In this document: positions 16,355 to 26,277 of the stretch, piece after piece
Layout of the letters: each line of letters opens with the position of its first letter
How positions within the stretch are numbered: the first letter of the stretch is position 1
Source: Agrobacterium larrymoorei
Lineage (GTDB): Bacteria; Pseudomonadota; Alphaproteobacteria; Rhizobiales; Rhizobiaceae
Length of the DNA stretch: 64,000 nucleotides
NCBI RefSeq assembly: GCF_005145045.1
Contig: NZ_CP039692.1
Location: 1,195,501-1,259,500, forward strand
Direction of reading: 5' to 3'
Notes under the pieces: generated by a model
Seen by the model: the letters and a program-made list of their open reading frames with translations, nothing else
Told to the model about the DNA's origin: nothing
The model's database searches: none
Translations under genes and position numbers: made by a program

Positions 16355-17689
16355 TTATTCTGCGGGCTGTGCCGCCGGGGTGGAAACGATGTCGCCCTCG
16401 ATTGTCTCGCCTTTCAGCACGGCTGCCAGCTGTGCCTGGTCGAGTTCGCCTTCCCAGCGGGCAACGACTATGGTTGCAACCGCATTGCCAACGAAGTTGG
16501 TCAGCGCGCGGCATTCCGACATGAAGCGGTCGATGCCGAGGATCAGCGCCATGCCGGCAACAGGCACGGAAGGCACGACGGAGAGCGTGGCCGCCAGCGT
16601 GATGAAGCCAGCGCCGGTAATGCCTGCCGCACCCTTGGAGCTCAGCATCGCCACGAGCAGCAGCAGGATCTGTTCACCGAAGGACAGGTGAATACCCGTT
16701 GCCTGTGCGATGAAGAGAGCTGCCAGCGTCATGTAGATGTTGGTGCCGTCGAGGTTGAAGGAATAGCCGGTGGGGATGACGAGACCGACGACGGAGCGCT
16801 TGCAGCCCGCCTTTTCCATCTTGCTCATCAGGCCCGGAAGTGCGGCTTCCGAAGAAGACGTACCGAGAACCAGCAGCAGTTCTTCCTTGATGTAACGGAT
16901 CAGCGAAAGGATCGAGAAGCCGTTATAGCGGCAGACCGCGCCCAGAATGACGAGCACGAAGAAGATCGACGTGAAGTAGAACGTGCCGATCAGCATGGCG
17001 AGGTTGGTAACGGACGAGATGCCGTATTTGCCGATGGTGAACGCCATGGCACCGAAAGCGCCGATCGGGGCGGCCTTCATCAGGATCGCGACCAGCTTGA
17101 AGATCGGATACATCAGCGCATGCATGAAATCGACGACAGGCTTGCCACGATCTCCGACGATGCCGAGCGAAATACCGAACAGCACGGAGAAGAACAGGAC
17201 CTGAAGAATATCGCCTTCCGCAAACGCACCGACGATGGTCGTCGGAATGATGTTCATCAGGAAGCCGGTGATGGACTGCTCATGCGCCTTGGCGGCATAG
17301 GTGGCCACGGCCTTGGTATCCAGCGATGCCGGGTCGATGTTCATGCCGGCGCCCGGCTGAACGACGTTGGCGACGATCATGCCGACGACGAGCGCCAGCG
17401 TGGAGAAGGTCAGGAAGTAGATCATGGCCTTGCCCGCAACGCGGCCAACCTTCTTCATGTCGTTCATACCGGCAATGCCGGTCGCGACAGTGAGGAAGAT
17501 CACAGGGGCGATGATCATCTTGACGAGACGGATGAAGCCATCACCCAGCGGCTTCAGCTGTTCGCCAAGCGCCGGGTAGAAGTGGCCAAGCGCGATACCC
17601 GCGAAAATGGCAACGATGACCTGAAAATAGAGGTGCCGATAGAACGGCAGTTTCGCGTGGCTTTCCGCCACGGCTGTACTATCAATCAT
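16355..17689 (-). CDS. dctA: C4-dicarboxylate:cation symporter DctA
   Basis: A 444-residue inner-membrane transporter of the DAACS family that imports succinate, fumarate and malate. Hallmarks are [20 protein letters not shown] in the N part, [11 protein letters not shown], the serine-rich re-entrant loop [17 protein letters not shown], the NMDGT-like motif [10 protein letters not shown] and the second hairpin [13 protein letters not shown]. The ATG at 17689 follows GGAGGAACC. Expression is predicted to depend on sigma-54 and DctD, since a perfect -24/-12 element and upstream dyads lie in the shared intergenic region with dctB. Confidence 0.97.
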   Translation of the reverse strand: MIDSTAVAESHAKLPFYRHLYFQVIVAIFAGIALGHFYPALGEQLKPLGDGFIRLVKMIIAPVIFLTVATGIAGMNDMKKVGRVAGKAMIYFLTFSTLALVVGMIVANVVQPGAGMNIDPASLDTKAVATYAAKAHEQSITGFLMNIIPTTIVGAFAEGDILQVLFFSVLFGISLGIVGDRGKPVVDFMHALMYPIFKLVAILMKAAPIGAFGAMAFTIGKYGISSVTNLAMLIGTFYFTSIFFVLVILGAVCRYNGFSILSLIRYIKEELLLVLGTSSSEAALPGLMSKMEKAGCKRSVVGLVIPTGYSFNLDGTNIYMTLAALFIAQATGIHLSFGEQILLLLVAMLSSKGAAGITGAGFITLAATLSVVPSVPVAGMALILGIDRFMSECRALTNFVGNAVATIVVARWEGELDQAQLAAVLKGETIEGDIVSTPAAQPAE

Positions 17690-17782
17690 GTTGGTTCCTC
17701 CTCGGTCGCAACCCTGCCCTGATGGCCTCCCGGGTTCGACGTAAACACTCTGCGCGGTCAGTGACCGTTCGAGGAAGGTAAT

Positions 17783-17798
17783 TGCAAGCAGCGTGCCA
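17783..17798 (-). promoter_or_regulatory. Sigma-54 promoter of dctA
   Basis: On the minus strand TGGCAC-GCTGC-TTGCA matches the -24/-12 consensus (TGGCAC-N5-TTGC) perfectly. Transcription would start near 17771, giving a leader of about 80 bases before the dctA ATG. Confidence 0.92.
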
Positions 17799-17855
17799 GA
17801 TTGTCGCGATTGAAGCAAGGCAATGATAATATTGAAGAAATTTTTGATTGCCGTA

Positions 17856-17922
17856 ACGGAACCTTCAATTCCGTGTGAATATCCGCTCGCCTCTACTTGT
17901 TATTTGTGTGGAATTCCGCACA
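17856..17922. promoter_or_regulatory. Candidate DctD enhancer sites between dctA and dctB
   Basis: An 18-bp dyad TGTGTGGAATTCCGCACA (17905-17922, one mismatch between arms) lies about 110 bases upstream of the dctA -24 element, where rhizobial DctD sites are expected. A second, weaker dyad ACGGAA-N7-TTCCGT (17856-17874) sits closer in, and its ATTCCGTGTG half resembles the first. Tandem sites of unequal strength are known for rhizobial dctA. Confidence 0.65.
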
Positions 17923-17950
17923 ATGGCTCCAGTCTTCCAGAGCGACAACC

Positions 17951-19771
17951 ATGACCGGTTTTATCGAGAGTTCCCGTTTCCGCTGGGCGGCATTTGCCGT
18001 CATGTGGGTCATCATCGCCATCGGCGCATTCGTCGCTGCGGATAAGCTTGGGCGCGTTCAGGCGATGAAGACGCTCCTGAGCAACGCCTCCACGGATGCT
18101 GAATTGAAGTCGGCGCTACTCAACGTGGCGCTGGAGCGCCCGCGCGTCCTGCCGCTTGTCCTCTCGCGAGACCGGGACGTGACCGAAGCGCTGCAAAATG
18201 GCGGAACTTCGGTCGAAAGGCTGGATGGAAAGCTGGAAGGCCTTATCGAAGGCACGCAGGCCTCCGTCATCTATGTCACGAATGTCGATGGCGTGACGAT
18301 TGCGTCGAGCAACTGGCGCACCCCGGAAAGTTTCGTCGGCTCCAATTATGCCTTTCGTGATTACTTCCGCCGGGCCATGGAAACGGGCAGGGCGGAGCAT
18401 TACGCTCTGGGCAATGTCAGCCGCAGGCCCGGCCTCTACATCTCCCGCCGGGTCGATGGCGCAGATGGCAGCCCGCTCGGCGTCGTCATTGCCAAGGTGG
18501 AGTTCAACCGGCTCGAGACCGATTGGAACATCGGCGGACGCCCCGTTTATATCGTGGATGCCAACGGCGTGGTTTTGATGACCAGTATCCCGGAATGGCG
18601 GTTCAAAACGGTTGCGCCGATCAATGATGCGCGGCGAAAGACGATTTCGGAAAGCCTGCAATTCGGCGAGGAAACGCTGTCGCCCATGCCCGTCATCACG
18701 CTCTCGCGGCCCGGGCCGCAGGTGACGCTGGTGGATGTCAACGCGCCGCCAACGCTGCGTGGCGAATATCTGCGCCTTGAATTGCCGGTAGCGACGACGG
18801 AGTGGTTCCTGCATTATCTTCAGCCGATGGAGGCCACGACGAATGCAGCCGTGCGCGAAAGTCGCATCATTGCGGCGGCCAGCCTCATGCCGCTTTTTGC
18901 TCTTTCTGCAATCTGGCTGCGCCGTCGCCAGAAGGCTGAGCAGGCGCGTGCGGCATCCGAACAGGATCGTGCGGAGCTGGAGCGCCGGGTTCAGGAGCGC
19001 ACGCGCGACCTGACCATGGCGCGCGACCGGCTTCAGGCAGAAATCCTGCGTCACGAACAGACGGGCAAGGAATTGCAGAGCGTGCAGCACGAACTGGTGC
19101 AGGCCAACCGTCTTTCCATTCTGGGTCAGGTTGCCGCCGGTGTTGCGCATGAGATCAACCAGCCCGTCGCCACCATCCGCGCCTTTGCTGACAATGCCCG
19201 TACCTTCCTGAAGCGAAAGCGTGTTCCCGAGGCGGATGAGAACCTCGAAAGCATCGCCGCACTGACCGAACGCATCGGCGTCATCACCAGCGATTTGAAG
19301 ATACTTGCCCGCAAGGGCCGCACTGCGGCGGAGCCCGTCAGCATTCGCCTCGTCATCGAAGGCGGCGTGGTGCTACTCCGCAGCCGCTTTTCAGGCCGCA
19401 TGGATATGCTGGATATCCAGCTTCCGGACGAGACTGTGAAGGTGCTGGGCAGCCGCATCCGTCTGGAACAGATCGCCATCAACCTTCTTCAAAACGCGCT
19501 GGAAGCGGTGGAAGACAGGGATGACGGGCGCGTCGAGGTTCGCACCCGCGAAGAAGGCGAAGAGGTGGTGCTGACGGTTCGCGACAACGGGCCGGGCATT
19601 GCCGGGCATATTCACGAGCAGCTTTTCTCGCCGTTCAATACGTCCAAGGAAGGCGGCCTTGGCCTCGGCCTCGTCATTTCCAGCGATATTGCTTCCGATT
19701 ACGGTGGGCGCATCGAAGTGGAAACCGGCGAGAGCGGCACCTGTTTTTCCGTTTATTTGAAGCGAGCATGA
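17951..19771 (+). CDS. dctB: C4-dicarboxylate sensor histidine kinase DctB
   Basis: A 606-residue two-transmembrane sensor. The first membrane helix (about residues 9-33, [21 protein letters not shown]) is followed by a periplasmic PAS-like double domain (to about 300, with [16 protein letters not shown] and [10 protein letters not shown] ligand-region segments). A second helix ([20 protein letters not shown]), a coiled coil rich in Glu/Arg and the kinase core come next. The H-box [15 protein letters not shown] carries His400. The N-box ([12 protein letters not shown]), G1 ([10 protein letters not shown]), F-box (LFSPFNTSK) and G2 ([10 protein letters not shown]) are all present. The ATG at 17951 matches the family start; a TTG further upstream is less likely. 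It phosphorylates DctD when dicarboxylates are present. Confidence 0.95.
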   Translation: MTGFIESSRFRWAAFAVMWVIIAIGAFVAADKLGRVQAMKTLLSNASTDAELKSALLNVALERPRVLPLVLSRDRDVTEALQNGGTSVERLDGKLEGLIEGTQASVIYVTNVDGVTIASSNWRTPESFVGSNYAFRDYFRRAMETGRAEHYALGNVSRRPGLYISRRVDGADGSPLGVVIAKVEFNRLETDWNIGGRPVYIVDANGVVLMTSIPEWRFKTVAPINDARRKTISESLQFGEETLSPMPVITLSRPGPQVTLVDVNAPPTLRGEYLRLELPVATTEWFLHYLQPMEATTNAAVRESRIIAAASLMPLFALSAIWLRRRQKAEQARAASEQDRAELERRVQERTRDLTMARDRLQAEILRHEQTGKELQSVQHELVQANRLSILGQVAAGVAHEINQPVATIRAFADNARTFLKRKRVPEADENLESIAALTERIGVITSDLKILARKGRTAAEPVSIRLVIEGGVVLLRSRFSGRMDMLDIQLPDETVKVLGSRIRLEQIAINLLQNALEAVEDRDDGRVEVRTREEGEEVVLTVRDNGPGIAGHIHEQLFSPFNTSKEGGLGLGLVISSDIASDYGGRIEVETGESGTCFSVYLKRA

Positions 19772-19772
19772 G

Positions 19773-21134
19773 ATGACGACGAGCGGAACGATCTTTCTGG
19801 TGGATGACGACTCGCAGCTGCGCAAGGCCATGCGCCAAACGCTGGAGCTGGAGGGCATGACGGTAACGGCGTTCCCGAAGGCCGAGCTTGCGTTGGAAGC
19901 GCTGGAGCAGGATTTCGACGGTGTCATCATTACCGATGTCCGTATGCCGGGCATGGACGGTCTTCAGTTTTTCGAGCGCGTGCGCAAGATCGATGCCGAT
20001 CTGCCCGTCATCCTCATCACCGGGCATGGCGATGTTCCAATGGCCGTCGCGGCACTTCAGAGCGGCGCTTACGATTTCATCGCCAAGCCATTTCCCGCTG
20101 AACGCATGGTGGAAAGCGCACGCCGTGCCTTGGAAAAGCGCAAGCTTATCATGGAAAACCGTGCGCTTCGGCGTGCAGCCGAACATGCGCAGGATGATTT
20201 GCCCCTGCTTGGCCAGACGCCCGCCATGGAACGGCTGCGCAACACGCTGCGCCACATTGCCGATACGGATGTGGATGTGCTGGTGGCGGGCGAAACCGGC
20301 AGCGGCAAGGAAGTGGTGGCGACAGCGCTACACCGCTGGAGCAAGCGCCGCTCAGCGGCAAATTTCGTTGCCCTGAATTGTGGCGCGCTGCCGGAAACCG
20401 TGATCGAAAGCGAGCTTTTCGGCCACGAGGCGGGTGCCTTCACCGGCGCGCAGAAGAAGCGCATCGGGCGCATAGAACATTCCAGCGGCGGCACGTTGTT
20501 TCTCGATGAAATCGAAAGCATGCCGCCTGCCGTGCAGGTAAAAATGCTGCGCGTGCTGGAAATGCGTGAAGTCTCGCCTGTCGGCTCCAATGAGGAGCGC
20601 CCCGTCGATATTCGCGTCGTCGCTGCCGCCAAGGTCGATCTTGGAGACCCGGAGCAGCGCAAGGATTTTCGCGAAGACCTCTATTACCGCCTGAACGTGG
20701 TGACACTCTCGATTCCGCCATTGAGAGAGCGTCGGGCGGATATTCCGCTTCTGTTTTCGCACTTCGTCAACAAGGCGTCCAGCCGGTTCGGAATGCCGGT
20801 GCCGCAGATCGGCGCAAGCATTTCCCGCCATCTCAACGATCATGACTGGCCGGGCAATGTGCGCGAACTCGGGCATTTTGCCGAGCGTGTGGTGTTGGGG
20901 CTTGAGGCCGGGCCTTCCACGGCACCCGTTTCCGTCTCCGGTCCCGCTGTCGCGGGCACGCTTGCGGAACGAATGGATCGCACCGAGGCCGATATTATTC
21001 GCGAGGCATTGGAAAAGCACGAGGGCGATGTCGCCAACACCATCGCGACACTCGGCATTGCCCGCAAGACTTTTTACGACAAGCTGCAACGCCATAATAT
21101 CAGCCGCTCCGACTATGTTCCCAAGGGAGCATGA
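19773..21134 (+). CDS. dctD: Sigma-54-dependent response regulator DctD
   Basis: A 453-residue NtrC-type activator. It has a receiver domain (phosphoacceptor Asp55 in [11 protein letters not shown], acidic pocket Asp11-Asp13), an AAA+ domain with Walker A GETGSGKE, the sigma-54 contact loop GAFTGAQ and Walker [13 protein letters not shown], and a C-terminal Fis-type helix-turn-helix ([21 protein letters not shown]). It starts one base after the dctB stop, so the pair is co-translated. It should bind the dyads upstream of dctA and drive that promoter. Confidence 0.96.
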   Translation: MTTSGTIFLVDDDSQLRKAMRQTLELEGMTVTAFPKAELALEALEQDFDGVIITDVRMPGMDGLQFFERVRKIDADLPVILITGHGDVPMAVAALQSGAYDFIAKPFPAERMVESARRALEKRKLIMENRALRRAAEHAQDDLPLLGQTPAMERLRNTLRHIADTDVDVLVAGETGSGKEVVATALHRWSKRRSAANFVALNCGALPETVIESELFGHEAGAFTGAQKKRIGRIEHSSGGTLFLDEIESMPPAVQVKMLRVLEMREVSPVGSNEERPVDIRVVAAAKVDLGDPEQRKDFREDLYYRLNVVTLSIPPLRERRADIPLLFSHFVNKASSRFGMPVPQIGASISRHLNDHDWPGNVRELGHFAERVVLGLEAGPSTAPVSVSGPAVAGTLAERMDRTEADIIREALEKHEGDVANTIATLGIARKTFYDKLQRHNISRSDYVPKGA

Positions 21135-21164
21135 GCCGAGCGGCTGTCTGTTTCATTTCGTCTA

Positions 21165-21644
21165 TCAGCTCGATACGCAGAAATGGCTCCGGCCATCATT
21201 GCCGATAAACGTACCGCTACGGGCATTGAAGCTGCGGTAACGCTGCGAGCAGTAATCGTACCAGGCTTCAGACCATGGCTCGAGTGTGCGGTAAGCCGGG
21301 CGGGCCTGATAAACGGGTCGAGCTTCGTAAACCGGCTGCGCGCGATAGACCGGGCGCGGTGCCGGCTGGTAGGTGCGGTAATCCGGGTCGTCATAGCTGT
21401 AGGACGGCTGGTAGGTCTGATAACGGCGCACCGGCGGATCGACGTAAACCGGCTCTTCCTCGTAGCGGGGCTGGGAAAGTGCCGAGCCAACGGCAACACC
21501 CGCAGCAAGACCAAGCACGCCGCCGATCAGGGCCGCATCGCGGTTGCGGTGACGCCATTCATCGGCGGACGCCGTGTTCAAAGGGGCAAGGACGGTTGCA
21601 GAGACTGCAAGAGCCAGAAGAGATTTTGCTGCAATCGAGGCCAT
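21165..21644 (-). CDS. BA14K-family secreted protein with Tyr/Pro-rich linker
   Basis: A 159-residue exported protein. A signal peptide (MASIAAKSLLALAVSATVLAP, cleavage probably after TASA) is followed by a glycine-rich hydrophobic stretch (ALIGGVLGLAAGVAVGSAL). A repetitive Tyr/Pro/Arg linker follows, with PVYRAQPVYEARPVYQARP. The C-terminal WYDYCSQRYRSFNARSGTFIGNDGRSHFC matches the lectin-like BA14K motif found in Rhizobiales. It converges on dctD, 30 bases apart. Role in the envelope is unknown; BA14K itself is an immunoreactive Brucella protein. The linker's Q-P-V-Y-x-A-R-P units are short tandem repeats. Confidence 0.82.
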   Translation of the reverse strand: MASIAAKSLLALAVSATVLAPLNTASADEWRHRNRDAALIGGVLGLAAGVAVGSALSQPRYEEEPVYVDPPVRRYQTYQPSYSYDDPDYRTYQPAPRPVYRAQPVYEARPVYQARPAYRTLEPWSEAWYDYCSQRYRSFNARSGTFIGNDGRSHFCVSS

Positions 21645-21781
21645 GTTCGTTATCCATCAAATCGGCAGTTCGCTGCCAGTTGCTATCTGATGGTTAAGAA
21701 AATATGCGGCGATGGCTGAACGGTCGCTGAATAAATTAAGGCAAAGCGAAGGCAGAAGAAACCCGCCTTTGCGTTACTTTT

Positions 21782-23038
21782 TTATGCTGCGTAACGGCTA
21801 ATCGCCAGATCGGCAGTCTCGATCTCCGGCCTGTTGCCGGAAACGAGATCCGCCAGCACGCGGGCCGAACCGCAGGCCATGGTCCAGCCAAGCGTGCCGT
21901 GGCCGGTGTTGAGATAAAGATTGCCGTAGCGCGTTGCGCCGATGACCGGCGTACCATCCGGCGTCATCGGGCGCAGGCCGCACCAGAATTTTGCCTGCGC
22001 CTGATCTCCCGCGCCGCCGAACAGGTCTTCGACGGAATGGGTCAGCGTCGCCTGCCGCTTGGCGGGCAGGTCCTTGTTGAAGCCCGCAATCTCCGCCATG
22101 CCGCCAACGCGGATGCGGTCGCCCAGCCGGGTAATCGCAACCTTGTGTGCTTCGTCCATCACGGTCGAAACCGGCGCCTTCGCCTCGTTAACCACAGGCA
22201 CGGTGATAGAATAGCCCTTCACCGGATAGACCGGCAGGTCGATGCCAAGGTGCTTGAGGAAATGCGGCGTGTAGCTACCCAGCGCACCGATGAACACATC
22301 CGCCTCGATCAGGCCCTTCGTCGTCTCGATGGCCTTGATGCGGGTTCCCTCGGTAATCGGGCGCATGATGCCGGTGTCGTAGAGGAAGGTCACGCCCGCC
22401 TGTTCGGCCAGCTTTGCAAGCTCGGAGGTAAACATGAAGCAGTCGCCCGTCTCGTCGCCCGGCAGGCGCAAACCGCCAACGATCTTGTCCCGCGCGGAGG
22501 CAAGGCCCGGTTCGGCGGCCACGCAGCCGTCCCGGTCCAGAATCTCATAACGCACGCCACCTGCTTTGAGGACTTCCACGTCCTTGCCGATGCCATCGAA
22601 CTGCTTTTGCGTGCGAAACACTTCCAGCGTGCCCTGCGTGCGCTGATCGTACTGGATGCCGGTTTCGTCGCGCAGTGCCATCAGGCAGTCGCGGCTATAT
22701 TCGGCCACCCGCACCATGCGGCTCTTGTTCACATTATAGCGCGCAGCCGTGCAATTGCTCAGCATCTGCGCCATCCAGCGCCACGCCGCAGGATCGGCGG
22801 TGGGGCGGATGATGAGCGGCGCATGCTGCATAAACAGCCATTTCAGCGCCTTCATCGGAATGCCCGGTGCCGCCCAGGGGGAGGAGTAACCGGGCGAAAC
22901 CTCGCCCGCATTGGCAAAGCTGGTTTCCAATGCCGCAGCGGGTTGACGGTCGATAACGGTGACGCTGTGGCCAGCCTTGGCAAGATACCAGGCGGACGTC
23001 ACACCCACGACACCTGCTCCGAGAATGGTGATCTTCAT
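21782..23038 (-). CDS. dadA: D-amino acid dehydrogenase small subunit DadA
   Basis: A 418-residue FAD-dependent dehydrogenase that oxidises D-alanine to pyruvate and feeds electrons to the respiratory chain. The N-terminal FAD-binding motif is [20 protein letters not shown], preceded by MKITIL. DadA-specific segments include [49 protein letters not shown] and the C-terminal [16 protein letters not shown]. It lies seven bases after alr in the same operon and completes conversion of L-alanine to D-alanine to pyruvate. The start at 23038 is the family start; the ribosome site (GTGAGACC) is weak, consistent with coupling to alr. Confidence 0.95.
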   Translation of the reverse strand: MKITILGAGVVGVTSAWYLAKAGHSVTVIDRQPAAALETSFANAGEVSPGYSSPWAAPGIPMKALKWLFMQHAPLIIRPTADPAAWRWMAQMLSNCTAARYNVNKSRMVRVAEYSRDCLMALRDETGIQYDQRTQGTLEVFRTQKQFDGIGKDVEVLKAGGVRYEILDRDGCVAAEPGLASARDKIVGGLRLPGDETGDCFMFTSELAKLAEQAGVTFLYDTGIMRPITEGTRIKAIETTKGLIEADVFIGALGSYTPHFLKHLGIDLPVYPVKGYSITVPVVNEAKAPVSTVMDEAHKVAITRLGDRIRVGGMAEIAGFNKDLPAKRQATLTHSVEDLFGGAGDQAQAKFWCGLRPMTPDGTPVIGATRYGNLYLNTGHGTLGWTMACGSARVLADLVSGNRPEIETADLAISRYAA

Positions 23039-23045
23039 GCTGGTC

Positions 23046-24212
23046 TCACTTGTCTGTCTTGGTGTCTTGCCCAGCGGCAATGTGTTGCCCTGGCTGAATA
23101 TAGGTGCGGCGATAGCGTTGGCCGAGCCGCGTCAGGATTTCATAGGCAATCGTTCCCGCATCCTCGGCAATCGCTTCCAGCGGCTGGTTCGGGCCGATGA
23201 TCTCGACCAGACTGCCATGCTTCAGCGTACCTTCCGGCAGCGCGGAAATATCAAGCGTCATGCTGTCCATCGAGACACGCCCGGCTATTGGAAGCCTGAT
23301 GCCATTGTAATAGGCAGCCCCCCGGTTGCTGAGCGAACGCGGAATTCCGTCCGCGTAACCCGCAGCGATGGTCGCAAGCCGTGTTTCCCCGCTTGTCCGC
23401 AGGGAAGCGCCGTAGCCGACAAAGCTACCCGCTGGCACCGTCCGCGTCTGCACCACGGCAACGTTCAGCGCCACCACGGGCTTCATCGGATTGGGACGGG
23501 CGCTGGAGGGTGCGCCGCCATAAAGCGCAACGCCGGGGCGCATCAGGCTGTTGTGGTAATCCGCACCCAGAAAAACGCCGCCGGAATTGGCAAAGCTGAC
23601 GGGCACATTGGGAAACATCTCAGCCGATTTGCGCATCACGCCAAGCTGCGATCCATTGGCCTCATGGTCCGGCTCATCGGCGCAGGCCAGATGGCTCATA
23701 ATGTAGGCCAGCTCTATGCCGTTCAGCAGCGCGGGGCAGGCGTAAAGCTCTTCCAGCTCGTAAGGCGCAAGGCCAAGCCGCGACATGCCAGTATCGATCT
23801 GAAGCGCGGCAGGCAGGGTTCTTCCAAGCGTTGTCGCCTGCGCAGACCATTGCGCCACCTGCTCCAGCGAATTGAGGACAGGAACGATGTTCAGCCCAGC
23901 ACAGGAGGTTTCATTGCCGGGCTGCAGTCCGTTCAGCACGAAAATCTTTGCATCCGCGCCAATGTGAAGGCGAAGCGAAATCGCTTCATCGATATGCGCC
24001 ACGAAGAAATGGCGGCAGCCCGCGTCATAAAGAACAGGCGCCACGATATCTGCGCCCAGCCCATAGGCACCGGCCTTGACCACCGCGCTCGTCACGGCTG
24101 CGGGAGCCTGTGCTGCCAGCGCCAGATAATTGTCGCGCAAGGCGCTCAAATCGATTGTCAGATAGCCGCTTGCGCCGCCTTTGGCCTTCTGATGGCTGAT
24201 TGTCATGTCCAT
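23046..24212 (-). CDS. alr: Catabolic alanine racemase
   Basis: A 388-residue PLP enzyme interconverting L- and D-alanine. The PLP lysine is Lys46 in [10 protein letters not shown], a variant of the usual KANAYG. The second catalytic residue, Tyr, is in [28 protein letters not shown] and [12 protein letters not shown] mark the barrel and C-terminal beta domain. The ATG at 24212 follows AAGGGAACG. Because it is co-transcribed with dadA and divergent from dadR, it is probably the catabolic (DadX-type) racemase, with a biosynthetic Alr elsewhere. That paralogy is inference. Confidence 0.93.
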   Translation of the reverse strand: MDMTISHQKAKGGASGYLTIDLSALRDNYLALAAQAPAAVTSAVVKAGAYGLGADIVAPVLYDAGCRHFFVAHIDEAISLRLHIGADAKIFVLNGLQPGNETSCAGLNIVPVLNSLEQVAQWSAQATTLGRTLPAALQIDTGMSRLGLAPYELEELYACPALLNGIELAYIMSHLACADEPDHEANGSQLGVMRKSAEMFPNVPVSFANSGGVFLGADYHNSLMRPGVALYGGAPSSARPNPMKPVVALNVAVVQTRTVPAGSFVGYGASLRTSGETRLATIAAGYADGIPRSLSNRGAAYYNGIRLPIAGRVSMDSMTLDISALPEGTLKHGSLVEIIGPNQPLEAIAEDAGTIAYEILTRLGQRYRRTYIQPGQHIAAGQDTKTDK

Positions 24213-24260
24213 CGTCGTTCCCTTTATTCTTATCCGAATAAGCTATTGCAACGATGATCG

Positions 24261-24320
24261 AATTTTTGCAGATTGAATGGAATTTCATGCGACTAATCGC
24301 AGGAATGCGCAATTTTATGC
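24261..24320. promoter_or_regulatory. Phased direct repeats, candidate DadR binding array
   Basis: Three related decamers, AATTTTTGCA (24261), AATTTCATGC (24281) and AATTTTATGC (24311), lie in the alr/dadR divergent intergenic region. Their starts are 20 and 30 bases apart, both whole numbers of helical turns, so all face one side of the DNA. That layout suits an octameric Lrp-type protein. Confidence 0.55.
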
Positions 24321-24339
24321 AACGAAACGGAATGAAATT

Positions 24340-24816
24340 ATGTCGTCTCTGGACGCTACGGATCGCCACATCATCCGCCTGCTGCGGCTCAATGCGCGCA
24401 TGAGCAATGCCAAGCTTGCCGCAGAGGTTGGTCTTTCGCCATCCGCCTGCCTGCGGCGCGTGGATATTCTGGAGCGGGAAGGCGTCATTCGCGGCTATAC
24501 CGCCATCACCGGAAGTGCCGCGGGCGACGAGATGATCTCCGTCATCGTGCAGATCACACTGGACCGGCAGACGGAAGATTTTCTCAACCGCTTCGAAAAC
24601 GCCGTGCGGCGTTATCCCGAGGTGCGGGAATGCTATCTGATGACCGGCGGTTCCGATTATCACCTGCGCGTCGAGGTGGAGACGGCGGGAGATTTCGAGC
24701 GGGTGCACAAGGACATATTGTCCAAGCTACCGGGCGTCTCGCGCATTCACTCCAGCTTCGCCATCAGAAACGCGCTCGCTGGCGGCAAGCTGAAGGTGGC
24801 GGAGCGAAAGCCCTGA
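24340..24816 (+). CDS. dadR: Lrp/AsnC-family activator of the alanine operon, DadR
   Basis: A 158-residue regulator. It has an N-terminal winged helix-turn-helix (LDATDRHIIRLLRLNARMSN, then AKLAAEVGLSPSACLRRVDIL) and a C-terminal RAM/AsnC effector domain (VRECYLMTGGSDYHLRVEVE). Members next to dadA respond to L-alanine and activate its catabolism. The ATG at 24340 begins the conserved SSLDATDR start; an upstream ATG in the same frame at 24277 would place the phased repeats inside the coding region. It is divergent from alr-dadA and ends four bases from thiD. Confidence 0.93.
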   Translation: MSSLDATDRHIIRLLRLNARMSNAKLAAEVGLSPSACLRRVDILEREGVIRGYTAITGSAAGDEMISVIVQITLDRQTEDFLNRFENAVRRYPEVRECYLMTGGSDYHLRVEVETAGDFERVHKDILSKLPGVSRIHSSFAIRNALAGGKLKVAERKP

Positions 24817-24820
24817 AACT

Positions 24821-25621
24821 CTAAGCATTCCACCAGCGATAAAAATGGTGCACGGGGCCGCGCCCTTTGCCGATCTGGATATTGCGCCCGGCGGCCAGTG
24901 CGCCCTGGAGATATTCCTTGGCAAGGCCAATCGCATCCGGCAGAGCCAGCCCAAGTGCCAGGTGGGCGGTAATCGCTGCGGCAAGCGTGCAGCCTGTTCC
25001 GTGGTCGTTCGTGGTTTCGATGCGCGGCATGGAAAACTCCTGCACGCTCGTCCCGTCGAGAAGAAGATCGGTGCTTTCCGGCCCGCTTCCATGCCCGCCC
25101 TTGATCAGCACGGCGCGGGCTCCAAGCGCAAGAATTTGCTCGGCCTGCTTTATCGTCGCCTTGCGGTCACCAGCGATTTGGCTGCCGGTCAGTAGCGCGG
25201 CTTCGGGAAGGTTAGGCGTTGCAAGCAGCGCCTGTGGCAGCAGTTCTGCGCGCAGCGTTTCCACCGCTTCCTCTCGCAACAGCCGGTCGCCGGATGTCGC
25301 CACCATGACGGGATCGAGAACCACCGGCTGCGATTGTCCGCTAAGCCGCTCTGCAATGATGCGGATCGTATCGATGCGCGATACCATGCCGATCTTCACG
25401 GCCCTGATATCGAGATCGGAAAAGACCGCGTCCATCTGCGCTGCGATCACTTCGGCAGATACATCTTCGACTGCGGTCACGCCCTTCGTGTTCTGCGCGG
25501 TAATGGCCGTAATCACGCTCGATGCATAAACGCCGAGTGCCGAAAAGGTCTTGATATCCGCCTGTACTCCGGCGCCGCCGCCGCTGTCGGAACCGGCAAT
25601 GGTCAATGCAATGGCCGTCAT
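24821..25621 (-). CDS. thiD: Hydroxymethylpyrimidine/phosphomethylpyrimidine kinase ThiD
   Basis: A 266-residue ribokinase-fold kinase that phosphorylates HMP and HMP-P for thiamine synthesis. Motifs are the N-terminal TIAGSDSGGGAGVQADIKTF, the substrate-region AVKIGMVS and PVVLDPVM, and the C-terminal catalytic DHGTGCTLAAAITAHLALG. It overlaps the thiE stop (ATGA) and is the last gene of thiMED under the TPP riboswitch. Confidence 0.96.
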   Translation of the reverse strand: MTAIALTIAGSDSGGGAGVQADIKTFSALGVYASSVITAITAQNTKGVTAVEDVSAEVIAAQMDAVFSDLDIRAVKIGMVSRIDTIRIIAERLSGQSQPVVLDPVMVATSGDRLLREEAVETLRAELLPQALLATPNLPEAALLTGSQIAGDRKATIKQAEQILALGARAVLIKGGHGSGPESTDLLLDGTSVQEFSMPRIETTNDHGTGCTLAAAITAHLALGLALPDAIGLAKEYLQGALAAGRNIQIGKGRGPVHHFYRWWNA

Positions 25622-26277
25622 GCGCGCGCTCCAAGACCCTTATCTACCGCCCGGCGAAATTCCTCGGTCGCGGCAGCAATATTTTCCGCGCGGAACAGTG
25701 CGGAAATCAGCGCCACACCATCGGCTCCGGCGGCGATGATGGAAGGAACACGTTCCAGCGTGATCCCGGCAATGGCCCCAACCGGCGTGTCGGGCCGCTT
25801 GTGACTTAGAAAATCTCGCAGTTCCTTCAGCCCCTCCAGCCCGACCGGGCGGTCGGGATTGACCTTGGATGTGGTCTCGAACACGCCACCAATGCAGGCG
25901 TAATCCGCAGAGGTTTCAGCCACGCGCTCAGCATCCGCCATCGATTTCACCGTCAGGCCTATGATGGCTTCGGCACCCAAAAGCCGTCTTGCCATCTCAG
26001 TCTCTATGTCATCTGCCCCCAGATGCACGCCATCTGCGCCCGCAGCCAAAGCCACATCCACGCGGTCATTGATCACCAGTGGTACGCCGGTCCCTTTTAG
26101 AGCCTGCGCAATCAGCCTCGCCTGCTCGATCATGCGCCGGGTGGAAGCGTGCTTGTCACGGTACTGGATAATCGTCGCGCCATGGCGCGCGGCAATGGCT
26201 GCAAGCTCCGGCAGAGGCGCAATATCTGCAAGCGACGCATCAACGAGCGCGTTCAGCCGATAATCAATCTTCGTCAT
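25618..26277 (-). CDS. thiE: Thiamine-phosphate synthase ThiE
   Basis: A 219-residue TIM-barrel enzyme coupling HMP-PP and thiazole phosphate. Conserved segments: IIQYRDKHASTRRMIEQA, LVINDRVDVALAAGADGVHLG (pyrophosphate and Mg site), IIGLTVKS, YACIGGVFETTSK and AIAGIT. The start lies inside the end of thiM (14-base overlap), and the stop overlaps the thiD start, so translation of the three genes is coupled. Confidence 0.95.
   Translation of the reverse strand: MTKIDYRLNALVDASLADIAPLPELAAIAARHGATIIQYRDKHASTRRMIEQARLIAQALKGTGVPLVINDRVDVALAAGADGVHLGADDIETEMARRLLGAEAIIGLTVKSMADAERVAETSADYACIGGVFETTSKVNPDRPVGLEGLKELRDFLSHKRPDTPVGAIAGITLERVPSIIAAGADGVALISALFRAENIAAATEEFRRAVDKGLGARA

Noticed and set aside
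16208..17722. 504-codon plus-strand open frame antisense to dctA
   Set aside because: Asp/His/Arg-rich low-complexity translation, as expected for the antisense of a membrane protein gene.
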